Assembly: GCF_026341815.1 (NCBI RefSeq)
Contig: NZ_JAPENX010000002.1
Span: forward strand, 186,001-250,000
Source of the DNA: Streptomyces sp. NBC_00572
GTDB lineage: Bacteria; Actinomycetota; Actinomycetes; Streptomycetales; Streptomycetaceae
Reading direction: 5' to 3'
Length of the DNA stretch: 64,000 nt
The position numbers and the translations under genes are program-made. Position 1 is the stretch's first letter. Each line of letters begins with the position of its first letter. Shown here in pieces: positions 51,326-60,195 of this stretch. The notes beneath the pieces are model-generated. The model saw only the letters and a list, made by a program, of their open reading frames with translations, was not told the DNA's origin and did not search any database.

Positions 51326-51904
51326 ATGTCGGGACCGGCGGTCGGGCTGTGGCTCTTCGAGCCGCGCGCATTCGGGGACATCCTGGCCGATGTGGTCCCG
51401 TGGCTGGAAAGTTTCTGCGAGCGGGTCGAGACCAGGGCCGGCGGCGACCTGGACTTCTGGGTGCGAGACGGTTCGGCCGTGGGTCTGCCTGCGGTGGACT
51501 CCATCGGCGCCGGCGTGTTCTTCCTGTCGGAGGACGAGGCGATACCGGCGGAGGACGAGGACTACTCGGCGTTCTCGCAGCCACCAGTACAGGGGCTGGT
51601 GCTCGGCGCCGGCTGCTCGGGCCCGGCGAACCACCAGGTGCTGGGCCACCTGACCATCGCGCTGGCCGAACGCCTCGGCGCATTGATCGACTTCGATGGC
51701 CTTCTGGGCCATCCCACCCCGCGTGATGACACGGGCGATGGAGCGATTCTGGATCGGTCAAGGTCCCTGGTGGCCTCCCTTCCGGGAAGCGTCGCGGAGG
51801 TCTCGTATGACACCGGGGGCGGTGGCCGGTCGTTTCGGCACGTCGGTGACGTGGAGTTCCTGGAGGCCTGGCTGCAGCATCCGGGTTTCCATCTGGTCAA
51901 GTAG
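51326..51904 (+). CDS. DUF6368-like hypothetical protein
   Basis: 192 aa from ATG 51326. It begins SGPAVGLWLFEPRAFGDILA and has LGHLTIALAERLGALIDFDG and a closing GDVEFLEAWLQHPGFHLVK. This matches my memory of the small Streptomyces DUF6368 family, of unknown function and possibly immunity-like. Soluble, acidic. The 350 bases upstream hold no supported gene. Confidence 0.75.
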   Translation: MSGPAVGLWLFEPRAFGDILADVVPWLESFCERVETRAGGDLDFWVRDGSAVGLPAVDSIGAGVFFLSEDEAIPAEDEDYSAFSQPPVQGLVLGAGCSGPANHQVLGHLTIALAERLGALIDFDGLLGHPTPRDDTGDGAILDRSRSLVASLPGSVAEVSYDTGGGGRSFRHVGDVEFLEAWLQHPGFHLVK

Positions 51905-52066
51905 CGCCCGCCACTCACTCGGCGACGCTCGGGTCAGGTCGTTGTGTCGTTCCTGGCCGCCGGTGATCGCATCGCTTTCGAAGGCGGCAGGCTTGTCGTC
52001 GTGCGGGCCGGTGGAGAGCGACTGTCGCCGGCCGGGGACTGGTCCACTCGTTGCGGGCCCGGATCT

Positions 52067-52771
52067 CTACGCCGTCGGTAGAAGCCGCTTCTCGAACGAT
52101 GCGTCGATTCGGGGGTCACGGGAAACAAGGGCTCGAAGGCACTGACGGTGCCGGGCGACTGCCCGCTCGGCGGCCTCGCTCAGGTTGTGCCAGAAGTGCC
52201 ACCGGTCCGCGACCTGAACAGCCTGCGGGCGACCGGCGGCGCCTTCGACGAAAAGCGGCGCCCGGTCTCGGCAGACGACCTCAACGCCTGGCCGGTCGGC
52301 GAGCCAGGCCGCCAGGCCCGGACACCTCCCGGTCCGGCAGCAGGTCGACGGGGCGGCGCCTCTCGATGCCGACGAGGTCGGCGCCGTAGGGGCGGCCCTT
52401 GCGGGTGGCGTACTTGTCGACGCCGACCGACTACCCGCGGCACGGGGACTTCGGGATCGGGGAGTGCGTCGACCAGCCGGAGCACCGTGCTGCGGCTGAC
52501 CGGTACCCCGGCGAACGCCGGCGATGCAGGCTCCGGCCCGCCCCAAGGCGGCCGGACCGACCGCTGCCAGGGTGGAGCGCAACCGCTCGGACCGCTGACC
52601 GTGCCGACGTGTCAGGCCAGATATCTGCTCGACGAAGGAACGGCCCGCACACCCCGAGTTTCCGCAGATGAACCGACGGACCCCCGGCTGGAGAACAACG
52701 CTTCGGCCACCGCTCGGCACATCAGCGGTGGCCTCCGTCGCATCCGTCGGTTGATGTCCGTGCTTGATCAC
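52067..52771 (-). pseudogene. ISL3-family transposase, frameshifted and truncated
   Basis: The N-terminal zinc-binding part reads GVRRFICGNSGCAGRSFVEQ in one frame. The middle (RVVGVDKYATRKG-like, KGRPYGADLVGIE) lies in other frames. The end returns as GLAAWLADRPGVEVVCRDRA and VQVADRWHFWHNLSEAAERA. The order is that of ISL3 transposases, but the C-terminal third is missing and at least two frameshifts occur. Confidence 0.75.
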
Positions 52772-53127
52772 AGCCCGGCGGCCAGCCAGATGGTCACGGC
52801 CGCGGCGGCGATGAGCCCGATGTTGAGTGTGATCCGGTCGTCTTCGCCGGTCAGATGGACGGCGACCGCACCGGTCTGCAGGAGTACGAACCCGATGGCC
52901 GCGGCGGGAGCCAGCCAGGGAGCGACGCCGGTCAGCGGCGGCAGGATCAGCCCGGTCGCACCGAGTATTTCGACCACACCCAGCGCCCTGATGGCGGCCA
53001 GCGGTATGCGGTCGACCCAGGCCATCATCGGTCGGAGTTGGTCACGGCTGCGGATCACCTTCATCGCCCCCGCGTAGAGGTAGAAGAGGGCGAGCAGTCC
53101 GGCGACGATCCAATAAGCGATGTTCAT
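52768..53127 (-). CDS. DoxX-family membrane protein
   Basis: 119 aa, four transmembrane helices. It shows the DoxX pattern: ALFYLYAGAMKVIRSRDQLR, IRALGVVEILGATGLILPPL and a last helix IGLIAAAAVTIWLAAGL. Family members are linked to redox and thiol stress. Stand-alone gene. Confidence 0.92.
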   Translation of the reverse strand: MNIAYWIVAGLLALFYLYAGAMKVIRSRDQLRPMMAWVDRIPLAAIRALGVVEILGATGLILPPLTGVAPWLAPAAAIGFVLLQTGAVAVHLTGEDDRITLNIGLIAAAAVTIWLAAGL

Positions 53128-53295
53128 GGTTCCCGTTCATGGGCCGCCGGTTCTCGGGGCCCGTTGGTTGAGTCGATTGCCGGACAACCCCCTGGCGACG
53201 ACGCGGTCCGTGATCGGAGGAGCCTGGCCACCGAAGGGCGGGAGAGCCCCGGCCTTGCAGATGGGGAGGAGCACGGTCGAGCCGTCCCGTCGGTT

Positions 53296-53790
53296 TCAGG
53301 TGAAGTCGGTGGCGGGCTCGGTCGCGTAGCGGCTCATTGCGTCGATGTTGGTTTGTGGCGTCAGTGGCCGACCGTCGGCGTTCATGTCCTGGAGGTCTCG
53401 GAAGTACTGCACGTACAGGTCGGGGGTGAACGTGCTGAGCATGACTGCGGGTTGGTCGGTCGGGTTGGCGAACGTGTGCGGCGTGCCTGGTGGAACCATC
53501 ACGAGCGTGCCCGCGGTGGCGTCGTGGTCCTCGTCCCCGACGGTGAACCGGACGGTGCCGGAAAGGATGTAGAAGCCCTCGTCGTGTCGGGCGTGGCGGT
53601 GCTGCGGCGGTCCCTGGGTGTGAGGGGCGAGGACGGACTCGGCGATCGCGAGGCGGTGCCCGGTGTGGCTGCCGTCCTCGAGGATGCGCATGCGCGTGGT
53701 GCCCAGGACGATCGTCTCGCCGTCGCCGGGACCCACCACCGAAACGGAGGGGTCAGCCTGCGACTCGCGGGTCTTCGCTGCGTCGGTCAT
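53296..53790 (-). CDS. Cupin-domain protein
   Basis: 164 aa. A single cupin barrel has motif 1 PPQHRHARHDEGFYILSGTV (His, His, Glu ligands all present) and motif 2 PPGTPHTFANPT. Residues after 120 form a helical tail. It may be a small-molecule dioxygenase, isomerase or sensor; substrate unknown. Divergent from a LysR regulator with a perfect LysR-type palindrome between them, so it is very likely that regulator's target. ATG 53790 is chosen over a GTG two codons earlier. Confidence 0.9.
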   Translation of the reverse strand: MTDAAKTRESQADPSVSVVGPGDGETIVLGTTRMRILEDGSHTGHRLAIAESVLAPHTQGPPQHRHARHDEGFYILSGTVRFTVGDEDHDATAGTLVMVPPGTPHTFANPTDQPAVMLSTFTPDLYVQYFRDLQDMNADGRPLTPQTNIDAMSRYATEPATDFT

Positions 53791-53844
53791 GCCCACAAGT
53801 GCATCGCCGCGGCCCCCGGCTGTCCAAGACCTATCCCTGTACGT

Positions 53845-53863
53845 CGATACCCAGTGGGTATCG
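53845..53863. promoter_or_regulatory. LysR-type operator
   Basis: CGATACCCAGTGGGTATCG is a perfect 19-bp palindrome containing the LysR T-N11-A box (ATACC-N5-GGTAT). It lies 7 bp before the LysR start and 54 bp upstream of the cupin start. Confidence 0.88.
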
Positions 53864-53870
53864 TTGCAGC

Positions 53871-54722
53871 GTGGAGCTACAGACCTTGCGCTACTTCGTG
53901 GCCGTCGCCGAGGAACTCCACTTCGGCAGGGCCGCTACCCGGCTGCACATGAGCCAGCCACCGCTGAGCAGGGCGATCAAGCGGTTGGAGGCCGATGTCG
54001 GGGCCCTGCTGTTCGTCCGCTCGCCCGCCGGTGTCACGCTCACCCCGGTCGGCGCGGTGCTGCTCGACGAGGCGCGGGCCCTGCTCGACCATGCCGACCG
54101 CGCCCGCGTACGTGTGAGCGCGGCGGCCGGCGTCGCGACCATGACCGTCGGCATCCTGGGTGACGGCACCGACCCGGGAGTGGCCAGGCTGGCGGCGGCC
54201 TACCGCCGACGCCACCCCGGCATCGACATCCGCATCCGCGACACCGACCTGACCGACCCGACCTGTGGGCTGCGCGCCGGACTGGTCGACGTCGCCCTGA
54301 CTCGGGCGCCGTTCAACGAGACCGCCCTGACGGTGCGTGAGCTGCGCAGCGATCCGGTCGGCGTGGTCCTGCGCGCCGACGATCCGCTGGCCCACCACGA
54401 CCGGCTCAGGCTGGCCGACCTGAGCGACCGCCGCTGGTTCCAGTTCCCGCAGGGGACCGATCCCGTCTGGCAGTCGTACTGGAACGGCGGCAGATTGCGC
54501 GAAGGCCCCGTGGTGCGCGCCGTCCAGGAATGCCTGCAGGCCGTGCTGTGGAACGGCACGGTCGGCCTGGCCCCACTCGGACACGACCTGCCCGCGGAGT
54601 TGGCCGTGGTACCGCTGATCGACATGGCGCCGAGCCGGGTGGTGGCGGTGTGGAACGAGGGTGACACCAACCCGCTGATCCGATCCTTCATCGAGACGGC
54701 GACAGCCGCGTACCGCCGCTGA
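53871..54722 (+). CDS. LysR-family transcriptional regulator
   Basis: 283 aa from GTG 53871. The N-terminal winged HTH is canonical: ELQTLRYFVAVAEELHFGRA and ATRLHMSQPPLSRAIKRLEA then DVGALLFVRSPAGVTLTPVG. The effector domain covers about 90-280 (TMTVGILGDGTDPGVARLAA onwards). It should regulate the divergent cupin gene and itself through the palindrome just upstream. Longer upstream frames run through the operator and are rejected. Confidence 0.95.
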   Translation: MELQTLRYFVAVAEELHFGRAATRLHMSQPPLSRAIKRLEADVGALLFVRSPAGVTLTPVGAVLLDEARALLDHADRARVRVSAAAGVATMTVGILGDGTDPGVARLAAAYRRRHPGIDIRIRDTDLTDPTCGLRAGLVDVALTRAPFNETALTVRELRSDPVGVVLRADDPLAHHDRLRLADLSDRRWFQFPQGTDPVWQSYWNGGRLREGPVVRAVQECLQAVLWNGTVGLAPLGHDLPAELAVVPLIDMAPSRVVAVWNEGDTNPLIRSFIETATAAYRR

Positions 54723-54894
54723 CGGCATCGCGGCATCGGCTTCCCCTGCGCCCCCAAGCCGTCCAGACCGTCAGCCACACGCACGCCTCGCGCTCACCGC
54801 GTGATCAGGCCCGCCGCGACCCCCTCTCCGACCTGCCCCGATTTGCTGAGTCGGGTTGTGCCGGGGCCTGCGCCTGACCTGCGATGATGATGGC

Positions 54895-55437
54895 GTGCCA
54901 GAGTCAGGAACCACTGCCGTTGTCATTGTTCTGCCCGATGCCGCGTCACTTGTCGATGCGGCGTGGCGGATCGACCCGGCTCTGGTCCGTCATGGGGTGC
55001 CGGCGCACGTCTCGCTCCTCTACCCGTTCGTGCCGGAAGCGGCGCTGACAGATCAGGACGAGCAGAGCGTGCGCTCCCTGGCGGCGAGGTTTCCGGCAGC
55101 TGACCTGCTCTTGGAGGAGGTTGTGACGGCGTCCGGCTTCGTCGCCGTCGCCGTTCCGGGACTCCAACCGGTCGTCGATGCGTTCCATGCCCAGTGGCCC
55201 GGCGTGCGCCCGTACAAGGGCCGCTTCGGGGCGCGGCCTGCCGCCCATGTCACGGTCGCTCTGGGTGCAGACGACCCGACGGCCGCCGCCCACGTGCGCG
55301 CTGCGGTCGGCAGCCTGCTGCCGCTGCGCACCCGTGCGACGGCGGTCCAGCTGGTGGTGCTGACGGAGGAAGGCTGGCGGGCTCGGTTGACCGTGCCCCT
55401 CGGCGGCTCGCCGGACAGCCTCCTCCCAAGGCTGTAG
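54895..55437 (+). CDS. 2H phosphoesterase (2'-5' RNA ligase-like)
   Basis: 180 aa with the two H-x-S/T-x motifs of the 2H superfamily: PAHVSLLYPFVP (first) and AAHVTVALGADD (second). The opening TTAVVIVLPDAASLVDAAWR fits bacterial LigT-like proteins, which open cyclic phosphodiesters on RNA ends or nucleotides. GTG 54895 is preferred since the preceding codons are outside the fold. Single gene. Confidence 0.88.
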   Translation: MPESGTTAVVIVLPDAASLVDAAWRIDPALVRHGVPAHVSLLYPFVPEAALTDQDEQSVRSLAARFPAADLLLEEVVTASGFVAVAVPGLQPVVDAFHAQWPGVRPYKGRFGARPAAHVTVALGADDPTAAAHVRAAVGSLLPLRTRATAVQLVVLTEEGWRARLTVPLGGSPDSLLPRL

Positions 55438-55634
55438 TCCCGGACGCATGACGATCAGCCCGGCCACCGAGAGGCTGACCATGGTGCGGATTGCCAGCTC
55501 AGCGCCGTGCTCGGTTCGATTCGTCGTGCTCCAGGGGAACGGCATTGTCGGTAGCGTGGCCACGTGCTGCGTGGAGTGACCATGCGCCCGGCTGGTCCGT
55601 ACGAGGGCCTCCGGCGGAGAGTGATGAGGCTGCA

Positions 55635-56015
55635 ATGGGTGAACTGACGAAGCCCGAGATCGACCTTCCGGAAGGAGACGCTCCCACCGAGCTGACGACC
55701 CGGGACCTGGTCGTCGGGGACGGGGCAGAGGCGAAGCCGGGCCGGGTTGTCCAGGTTCACTATGTCGGAGTCACCTTCGAGTCCGGCAAGGAGTTCGACG
55801 CTTCCTGGGACCGGGGCCAGCCGTTCAAGTTCGCCGTGGGCGGTGGCAGGGTCATCAAGGGCTGGGACCGGGGGGTCAGGGGGATGAAGGTCGGCGGTCG
55901 GCGCGAGATCATCGTTCCCCCGCGCCTCGGCTACGGCAACCAGTCGCCCTCACCGTTGATCCCGGCGGGTTCGACGCTCGTCTTCGTGGTGGACCTGCTC
56001 TCGGTCGCCATCTGA
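55635..56015 (+). CDS. FKBP-type peptidyl-prolyl isomerase
   Basis: 126 aa, one FKBP domain: DLVVGDGAEAKPGRVVQVHY and VGVTFESGKEFDASWDRGQP, KFAVGGGRVIKGWDRGVRGM, GGRREIIVPPRLGYGNQSP and IPAGSTLVFVVDLLSV. The active-site residues Tyr, Asp, Phe and Trp are present (VHYVG, FDASW, FKF, KGWD). Cytoplasmic (no signal). A folding catalyst. ATG 55635 gives a start typical of Streptomyces FKBPs. Confidence 0.96.
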   Translation: MGELTKPEIDLPEGDAPTELTTRDLVVGDGAEAKPGRVVQVHYVGVTFESGKEFDASWDRGQPFKFAVGGGRVIKGWDRGVRGMKVGGRREIIVPPRLGYGNQSPSPLIPAGSTLVFVVDLLSVAI

Positions 56016-56338
56016 GGCAAGCCTGCTAGCGCCCGGCCTCTCCGGGGCGGCTGTCGCGCTTGGGGCCTGTGCACGTTGCCCGTCCTGCAACCGAAGTTCC
56101 GTGGGACGGGCCCCGGCCCGGCCACCGGCATAAGCCGCACCTGGCTCTCCCGGGCCGTCGAGCACCTCACGGAGCGGTCATGGGAGAGACCGCCGTCAGC
56201 GCCCGGGGCATGGACCGCCGCCTGCCGACATCAGCAGCACGTTCGGCGCCCCGTACAAGCGGACCTGCTCCGACCTCGTCGCAGGCCAGTCGGCCAGTGG
56301 GCTCCACCCGCATGGACGGTTTGTGGTGCAGGTACATG
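56016..56338. other. Intergenic stretch, nothing supported
   Basis: About 320 bases between FKBP and the tRNA hairpin, with no gene or repeat I can support. Confidence 0.4.
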
Positions 56339-56373
56339 TATGAGGCCCGGATCCACAAGATCCGGGCCTCATA
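56339..56373 (-). terminator. Terminator of the initiator tRNA
   Basis: TATGAGGCCCGGAT and ATCCGGGCCTCATA pair perfectly over 14 bp with a 7-nt loop, 10 bp after the 3' end of the tRNA in its transcription direction. Confidence 0.85.
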
Positions 56374-56383
56374 CAAACTTCAG

Positions 56384-56457
56384 TAGCGGGGACAGGATTT
56401 GAACCTGCGACCTCTGGGTTATGAGCCCAGCGAGCTACCGAGCTGCTCCACCCCGCG
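56384..56457 (-). tRNA. Initiator tRNA-Met (CAT)
   Basis: 74 nt without encoded CCA. The acceptor stem begins CGCGGGG and ends CCCCGCTA, giving the C1-A72 mismatch of initiator tRNA. The anticodon stem has three G-C pairs (GGGCTCATAACCC), the anticodon is CAT, and the T-loop is GGTTCAAATCC. All hallmark initiator features are present. Confidence 0.98.
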
Positions 56458-56506
56458 TCGGTAGGACCAACACTACGTCATCCACGGCACCACTTGAGAC
56501 CATGCC

Positions 56507-56677
56507 GTGAAGCTCTGCCGCGATGTGGGCTGGAACGGCTCGTGGGTCTGCCGGCACCAGGGTCACTCCCTCCCCGACCTCGCCGCGTCCGGCCTGAAGT
56601 TCTTCAGCCCCGGTCACGGCCAGGGCGAGCTCGTCAACGACCGGGTCGGGTCGTACCTGCGAGTCTCCGCCTGCTGA
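56507..56677 (+). pseudogene. Fragment of a small secreted Cys protein (peptidase inhibitor I36-like)
   Basis: 56 codons from GTG: KLCRDVGWNGSWVCRHQGHS, LPDLAASGLKFFSPGHGQGE and VNDRVGSYLRVSAC. The Cys spacing and the GWNGSW / NDRVGSY elements recall the C-terminal half of I36-type or crystallin-like secreted proteins. No signal peptide is present, since an in-frame stop lies just upstream, so it is probably a 5'-truncated gene beside the tRNA. Confidence 0.5.
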
Positions 56678-57000
56678 CGACACCCGGACCGGGCGCCGGT
56701 CCGTCGGGACTCCCCCACTGGACCGTCGTCCGACGTCCGAGCGCGGCTCTGGTGCCGTCGTGCGGACGGAACAGCCGGTCGAGCGCCGCCTTGTCACCCG
56801 TCGGGGGTGACGAAGGTTCGGTGCCAGGTGTGCAGCGTGAGGAATCGGCTGCCTGGCCGGTCTTGAGCGTCGGCGTGCGCGTGTGTCGCACGTTTGCCCG
56901 GGAGGCGCGGTGGAAGAGTTGAATCGGACGACCGGTCGGCTGCCCCGCGGCCTGGGCGGCCGGACCTCCTCGACGCCGCGACTCGAACGGGAGTCATTCG
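56678..57000. other. Intergenic stretch, nothing supported
   Basis: About 320 bases upstream of the 57001 gene. No repeat or site recognised, apart from a possible GGGAG ribosome site at 56984-56988. Confidence 0.4.
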
Positions 57001-57606
57001 TTGCGCTTCTACGCCCAGACACCCGCACGTCGGAACCGCCAGGTGCTCGTCGACCTGATCGCCGTGGCCCTGATCGCCGCCGCGGTCTGGGCAGCCCTCG
57101 TCGTCCGCGAGACGATCATGCTGCTGGCCGAACCGGGACGCAAGGTGGAAAGTTCCGGTGACCGCCTCGCCGAGGAGCTCGGAAACGCGGGGGACGCGGC
57201 GTCGGACGTACCGCTCATCGGGGGCGTCCTGAAGAGGCCGCTCCAGTCCGCGGCCGACGCCAGCTCCGGATTCGCCGACGCGGGGGTGTCGCTCCAGGAA
57301 ACCGTCAGCCAGGTCGCCAACGTGATCACGACGGCCCTCATCGTCATCCCGGTGTTCTTCGTCCTGCTGCTGTGGCTGCCGCCGCGCCTTCTCTGGATCC
57401 GGCGCAGCAGCACCCTGCGCCGTCTCGCCGACGCTCCCGGAGGCGCCGACCTGCTCGCCTTGCGCGCCCTCACCGGTCCTCCGGCCGCGCTCGCCAAGTT
57501 GCCGGTCCCACCGGGCGGATGGGCCGACGCCTGGCGTCAAGGGGACCGGGAAGCCATCACCGACCTCAGCGCGATCGCCCTCAAACACGTCGGGCTACGA
57601 CCTTGA
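57001..57606 (+). CDS. Two-helix membrane protein
   Basis: 201 aa: first membrane helix at about 15-40 (VLVDLIAVALIAAAVWAALV), an extracellular region of about 60 residues with a coiled pattern (SGDRLAEELGNAGDAASDVP), and a second helix at about 105-128 (VITTALIVIPVFFVLLLWLP). A cytoplasmic basic tail ends in an ACT-like helical stretch. This layout is common in Streptomyces proteins of unknown function. TTG 57001 is the first possible start after a stop. Confidence 0.75.
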   Translation: MRFYAQTPARRNRQVLVDLIAVALIAAAVWAALVVRETIMLLAEPGRKVESSGDRLAEELGNAGDAASDVPLIGGVLKRPLQSAADASSGFADAGVSLQETVSQVANVITTALIVIPVFFVLLLWLPPRLLWIRRSSTLRRLADAPGGADLLALRALTGPPAALAKLPVPPGGWADAWRQGDREAITDLSAIALKHVGLRP

Positions 57607-58034
57607 GAAGTGCCGCCCGGACGCATTCCTGGGTGGACCATGTGCTGCCGCTGGTGCGGTTCGGCGCGTCGCAGCATCCAGCCCGCAGTACGCCGTCGAG
57701 CACAGTTGCGAGCAGGCCTTCGCGCGGGTCGTGGTCGTAGGAGTGGTAGGCCACGGTCTTCGAGGGCCCCGCCGCTCCGGTGATCTTGTTGTGGGTGGTG
57801 GCTACGGTGCCGTGGTCGGCGGAGTGGCCGCGCGTGACGGGGGCCAGGATCACTTCCTGACGTTCGGCGGGAAGCGGGTTCCGGTGGCTCCCGGCGGCCG
57901 CCCTGCCGTACCCCCGTAGGGCCGATCGGGTGACGGCCCGACGCCGCACAGCATTGGACTTCGGCCGCCGCCGCACCTTCCCTCCTATCGTGGAACGGAA
58001 CACGGTGGCGGTCGATGTCGGGACGGGCAACGGA
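57607..58034. other. Intergenic stretch, nothing supported
   Basis: About 430 bases. A minus-strand frame has patches of normal composition (GLLATVLDGVLRAG) but no start or family, so I leave it unassigned. Confidence 0.35.
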
Positions 58035-59264
58035 ATGAACGAACAGCAGGTCGACTACGCAGCCGTGTTCCAGGCCCTGCCCGGCATGGTCGCACTGCTC
58101 ACGCCCGACCTGGTGTACGTCGACGTCAACGAGGACTTCGCACGCCTCGCCGGGCGTTCCCGCGCGCAGTTGGTCGGCCGCTACATCTTCGACGCCTTCC
58201 CCGAGAACCCCAACGACTCGGCCGCCGCCGGCATGCGGGAGACCGAGGCGTCGATGCTGCGTGTGGTCGCCACCGGCGAGCGCGACACCATGGCTCTGCT
58301 CCGCTACGACATCGAGGACGCCCGGCGGCCCGGCCACTGGCAGGAGCACTTCTGGAGCCCGGTCAACGCACCCGTGCTGGGCCCCGACGACCAGGTGGTG
58401 CTGATCGTGCACCGGGTGGAGGAGATCACTCCGCTCATCCGGGCCCGTGGCGGTCTGGGAGGCACCACCCAGGCCGCCAGACTGGAGGCCGAGCTCTACA
58501 CGCGCTCCCGGGAATTGCAGGAGGTCAACGAGCGCCTGCGCAAGGCGCACGCCCGGGAGCGCAAAGTGGCACTGGCCCTCCAGGCGGCGATGCTGCCCAC
58601 CCCAAGCCCCGTCGGACACCATCGGGCGGCCGTGCGCTACCGCCCCGCGGTCGGCGGCCTCAACGTGTGCGGCGACTGGTACGACCTGGTCGGCCTCCCC
58701 GGGGACCGTATGGCGGTGGCCGTGGGAGACGTGGTGGGCCACGGCCTCACCGCCGCCTGCGTCATGGGACAGCTGCGCAGCGCACTGAGCGCGGCAACGC
58801 TCGTCGCCGACGGCCCGGCGCAAGCACTCGACGTCCTCGGGCTCTACGCCCGCTCCGTCGAGGGCGCCGAGTCGTCCACCGTGGCGACGACCTTCATCGA
58901 CTGGAGCACCCACACCCTCACCTACAGCAGCGCCGGCCACCCTCCGCCCGCCCTGCTCTCCCCCGGCGGCGACGTGATCTTCCTCGACGGGGCGACCGAC
59001 CCGCCGCTCGGCGCCCGCCCCGAACACGTCTCCCACCCCCAGGCAACCGCTCCCTTCAGCGAAGGCGCGACGCTGGTGATGTACACCGACGGCCTCATCG
59101 AGCGCCGCACGGAGGACATCGACGTCGGCCTCGCCCGCCTCGCCGAGTCCCTGCGACGGCGCAGACGAGACACCCCGGAGGCCTTGGCCGACGCCCTCCT
59201 CGCGGACCTCCTGGGCGCCAACGGCAATGCCGATGACACGGCGCTCGTCGTCATCCGCCTGTGA
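58035..59264 (+). CDS. PAS-domain PP2C (SpoIIE-type) serine phosphatase
   Basis: 409 aa. A PAS domain (about 8-125; FQALPGMVALLTPDLVYVDV, NEDFARLAGRSRAQLVGRYI) is followed by a linking coil (ELQEVNERLRKAHARERKVA) and a SpoIIE phosphatase (about 180-405). Metal-binding Asp residues lie in CGDWYDL, VGDVVGHG, YTDGLIE and DDTALVV. Such proteins dephosphorylate anti-sigma antagonists in partner-switching pathways in response to the PAS signal. ATG 58035 (MNEQQVDYAAV) is preferred over upstream codons. Confidence 0.92.
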   Translation: MNEQQVDYAAVFQALPGMVALLTPDLVYVDVNEDFARLAGRSRAQLVGRYIFDAFPENPNDSAAAGMRETEASMLRVVATGERDTMALLRYDIEDARRPGHWQEHFWSPVNAPVLGPDDQVVLIVHRVEEITPLIRARGGLGGTTQAARLEAELYTRSRELQEVNERLRKAHARERKVALALQAAMLPTPSPVGHHRAAVRYRPAVGGLNVCGDWYDLVGLPGDRMAVAVGDVVGHGLTAACVMGQLRSALSAATLVADGPAQALDVLGLYARSVEGAESSTVATTFIDWSTHTLTYSSAGHPPPALLSPGGDVIFLDGATDPPLGARPEHVSHPQATAPFSEGATLVMYTDGLIERRTEDIDVGLARLAESLRRRRRDTPEALADALLADLLGANGNADDTALVVIRL

Positions 59265-59272
59265 TCCGAAAA

Positions 59273-59291
59273 CGCGGCTGTATCGGCCGCG
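59273..59291. terminator. Hairpin between convergent genes
   Basis: CGCGGC and GCCGCG form a 6-bp stem with a 7-nt loop between the phosphatase stop and the convergent lipase gene. Confidence 0.5.
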
Positions 59292-59316
59292 AGCCCGGCT
59301 GTCGGCAGGACACGGC

Positions 59317-60033
59317 TCAGGAACGGAGGAACGTGCGGACGCCCTGGGAGACTGCGTCGTCTCCCAGCAGGTCGTTGTGGGCGAGGCAGCCGGCGGCGTT
59401 GTTGGTCGCGCCGTTCAGAGGGACGCTGCTGTCGGGGTTGATGACCTCGTCGCAGGCGGACCACCAGGTGGCGTAGCGGACGGTGCCCGGCGTCTCGTCA
59501 CCCGTCGCGAGACTCTTCTGGACGTACGAGCCAGGAGTCATGTCGCGGCACGCCTGATCCCACAGGGCACAGGCCCATGCGGTGCTGGTGCCGTGGTTGG
59601 GGCCGGCGAGGGAGGCCAAGTGGGCGACCGAGGCCTGGCCGGCGGGGTCGTACTTCGCGTACCAGCGGGTGACGAGACTGCCGAAGGAGTGGGCGACGAG
59701 ATCGACACGGGCGGCGCCGGTCCGCCGCTTCACATCCTCGACGTACGCGGCGAGTTCGCCGGACAGGACCTCGTTCACGGACCGGTGCGTGTCGTAGCCG
59801 AAGGAGAAGAGCTCGGCGTCCGTGTACCCGTCGGCCTTGAAGTCCTCACGCAGACCGCCCCATACGCCGGGGTCGGCGTTGTAGCCGTGGACGAACACGA
59901 CCGGAGTGTGGGCGACCGCGCTCCGAACGGGCGCCTGGGCCCGGACCGCGGAGGCGGGCACGAGCAAGGAGACGACGGCGGCGAGCATCGGAACGGCGAT
60001 CCTGGCCGCGATCCGGGAACCGGGCTTCAACAC
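59317..60033 (-). CDS. Secreted lipase/esterase, alpha/beta hydrolase
   Basis: 238 aa. A signal peptide (RIAARIAVPMLAAVVSLLVP, cleavage after AVRAQA) precedes the lipase core: TPVVFVHGYNADPGVWGGLR (oxyanion), nucleophile DLVAHSFGSLVTRWY, and later GPNHGTSTAWACALWDQACR. The closing AHNDLLGDDAV holds the catalytic-His region. Four Cys suggest disulfides. It would cleave extracellular esters. Convergent with the phosphatase. Confidence 0.93.
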   Translation of the reverse strand: MLKPGSRIAARIAVPMLAAVVSLLVPASAVRAQAPVRSAVAHTPVVFVHGYNADPGVWGGLREDFKADGYTDAELFSFGYDTHRSVNEVLSGELAAYVEDVKRRTGAARVDLVAHSFGSLVTRWYAKYDPAGQASVAHLASLAGPNHGTSTAWACALWDQACRDMTPGSYVQKSLATGDETPGTVRYATWWSACDEVINPDSSVPLNGATNNAAGCLAHNDLLGDDAVSQGVRTFLRS

Positions 60034-60195
60034 ACTTCCCCCTAGGACGTGTTACGCACGAGTAGCCAGGAGCATGGTGGGGCCTCGGGACCCGGATGAA
60101 CAGCCCTCGTACGCCGTGACACGCGCGGCGACGGCGTGCGGACGTACGCGCAGCGTCCATGGCCGTTCGGCGACCCACCCCGTACGCTCAGGAAC

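Noticed and set aside
56435..57028. 197-codon minus-strand frame over the tRNA and beyond
   Set aside because: It reads through the initiator tRNA gene and is Arg-rich.
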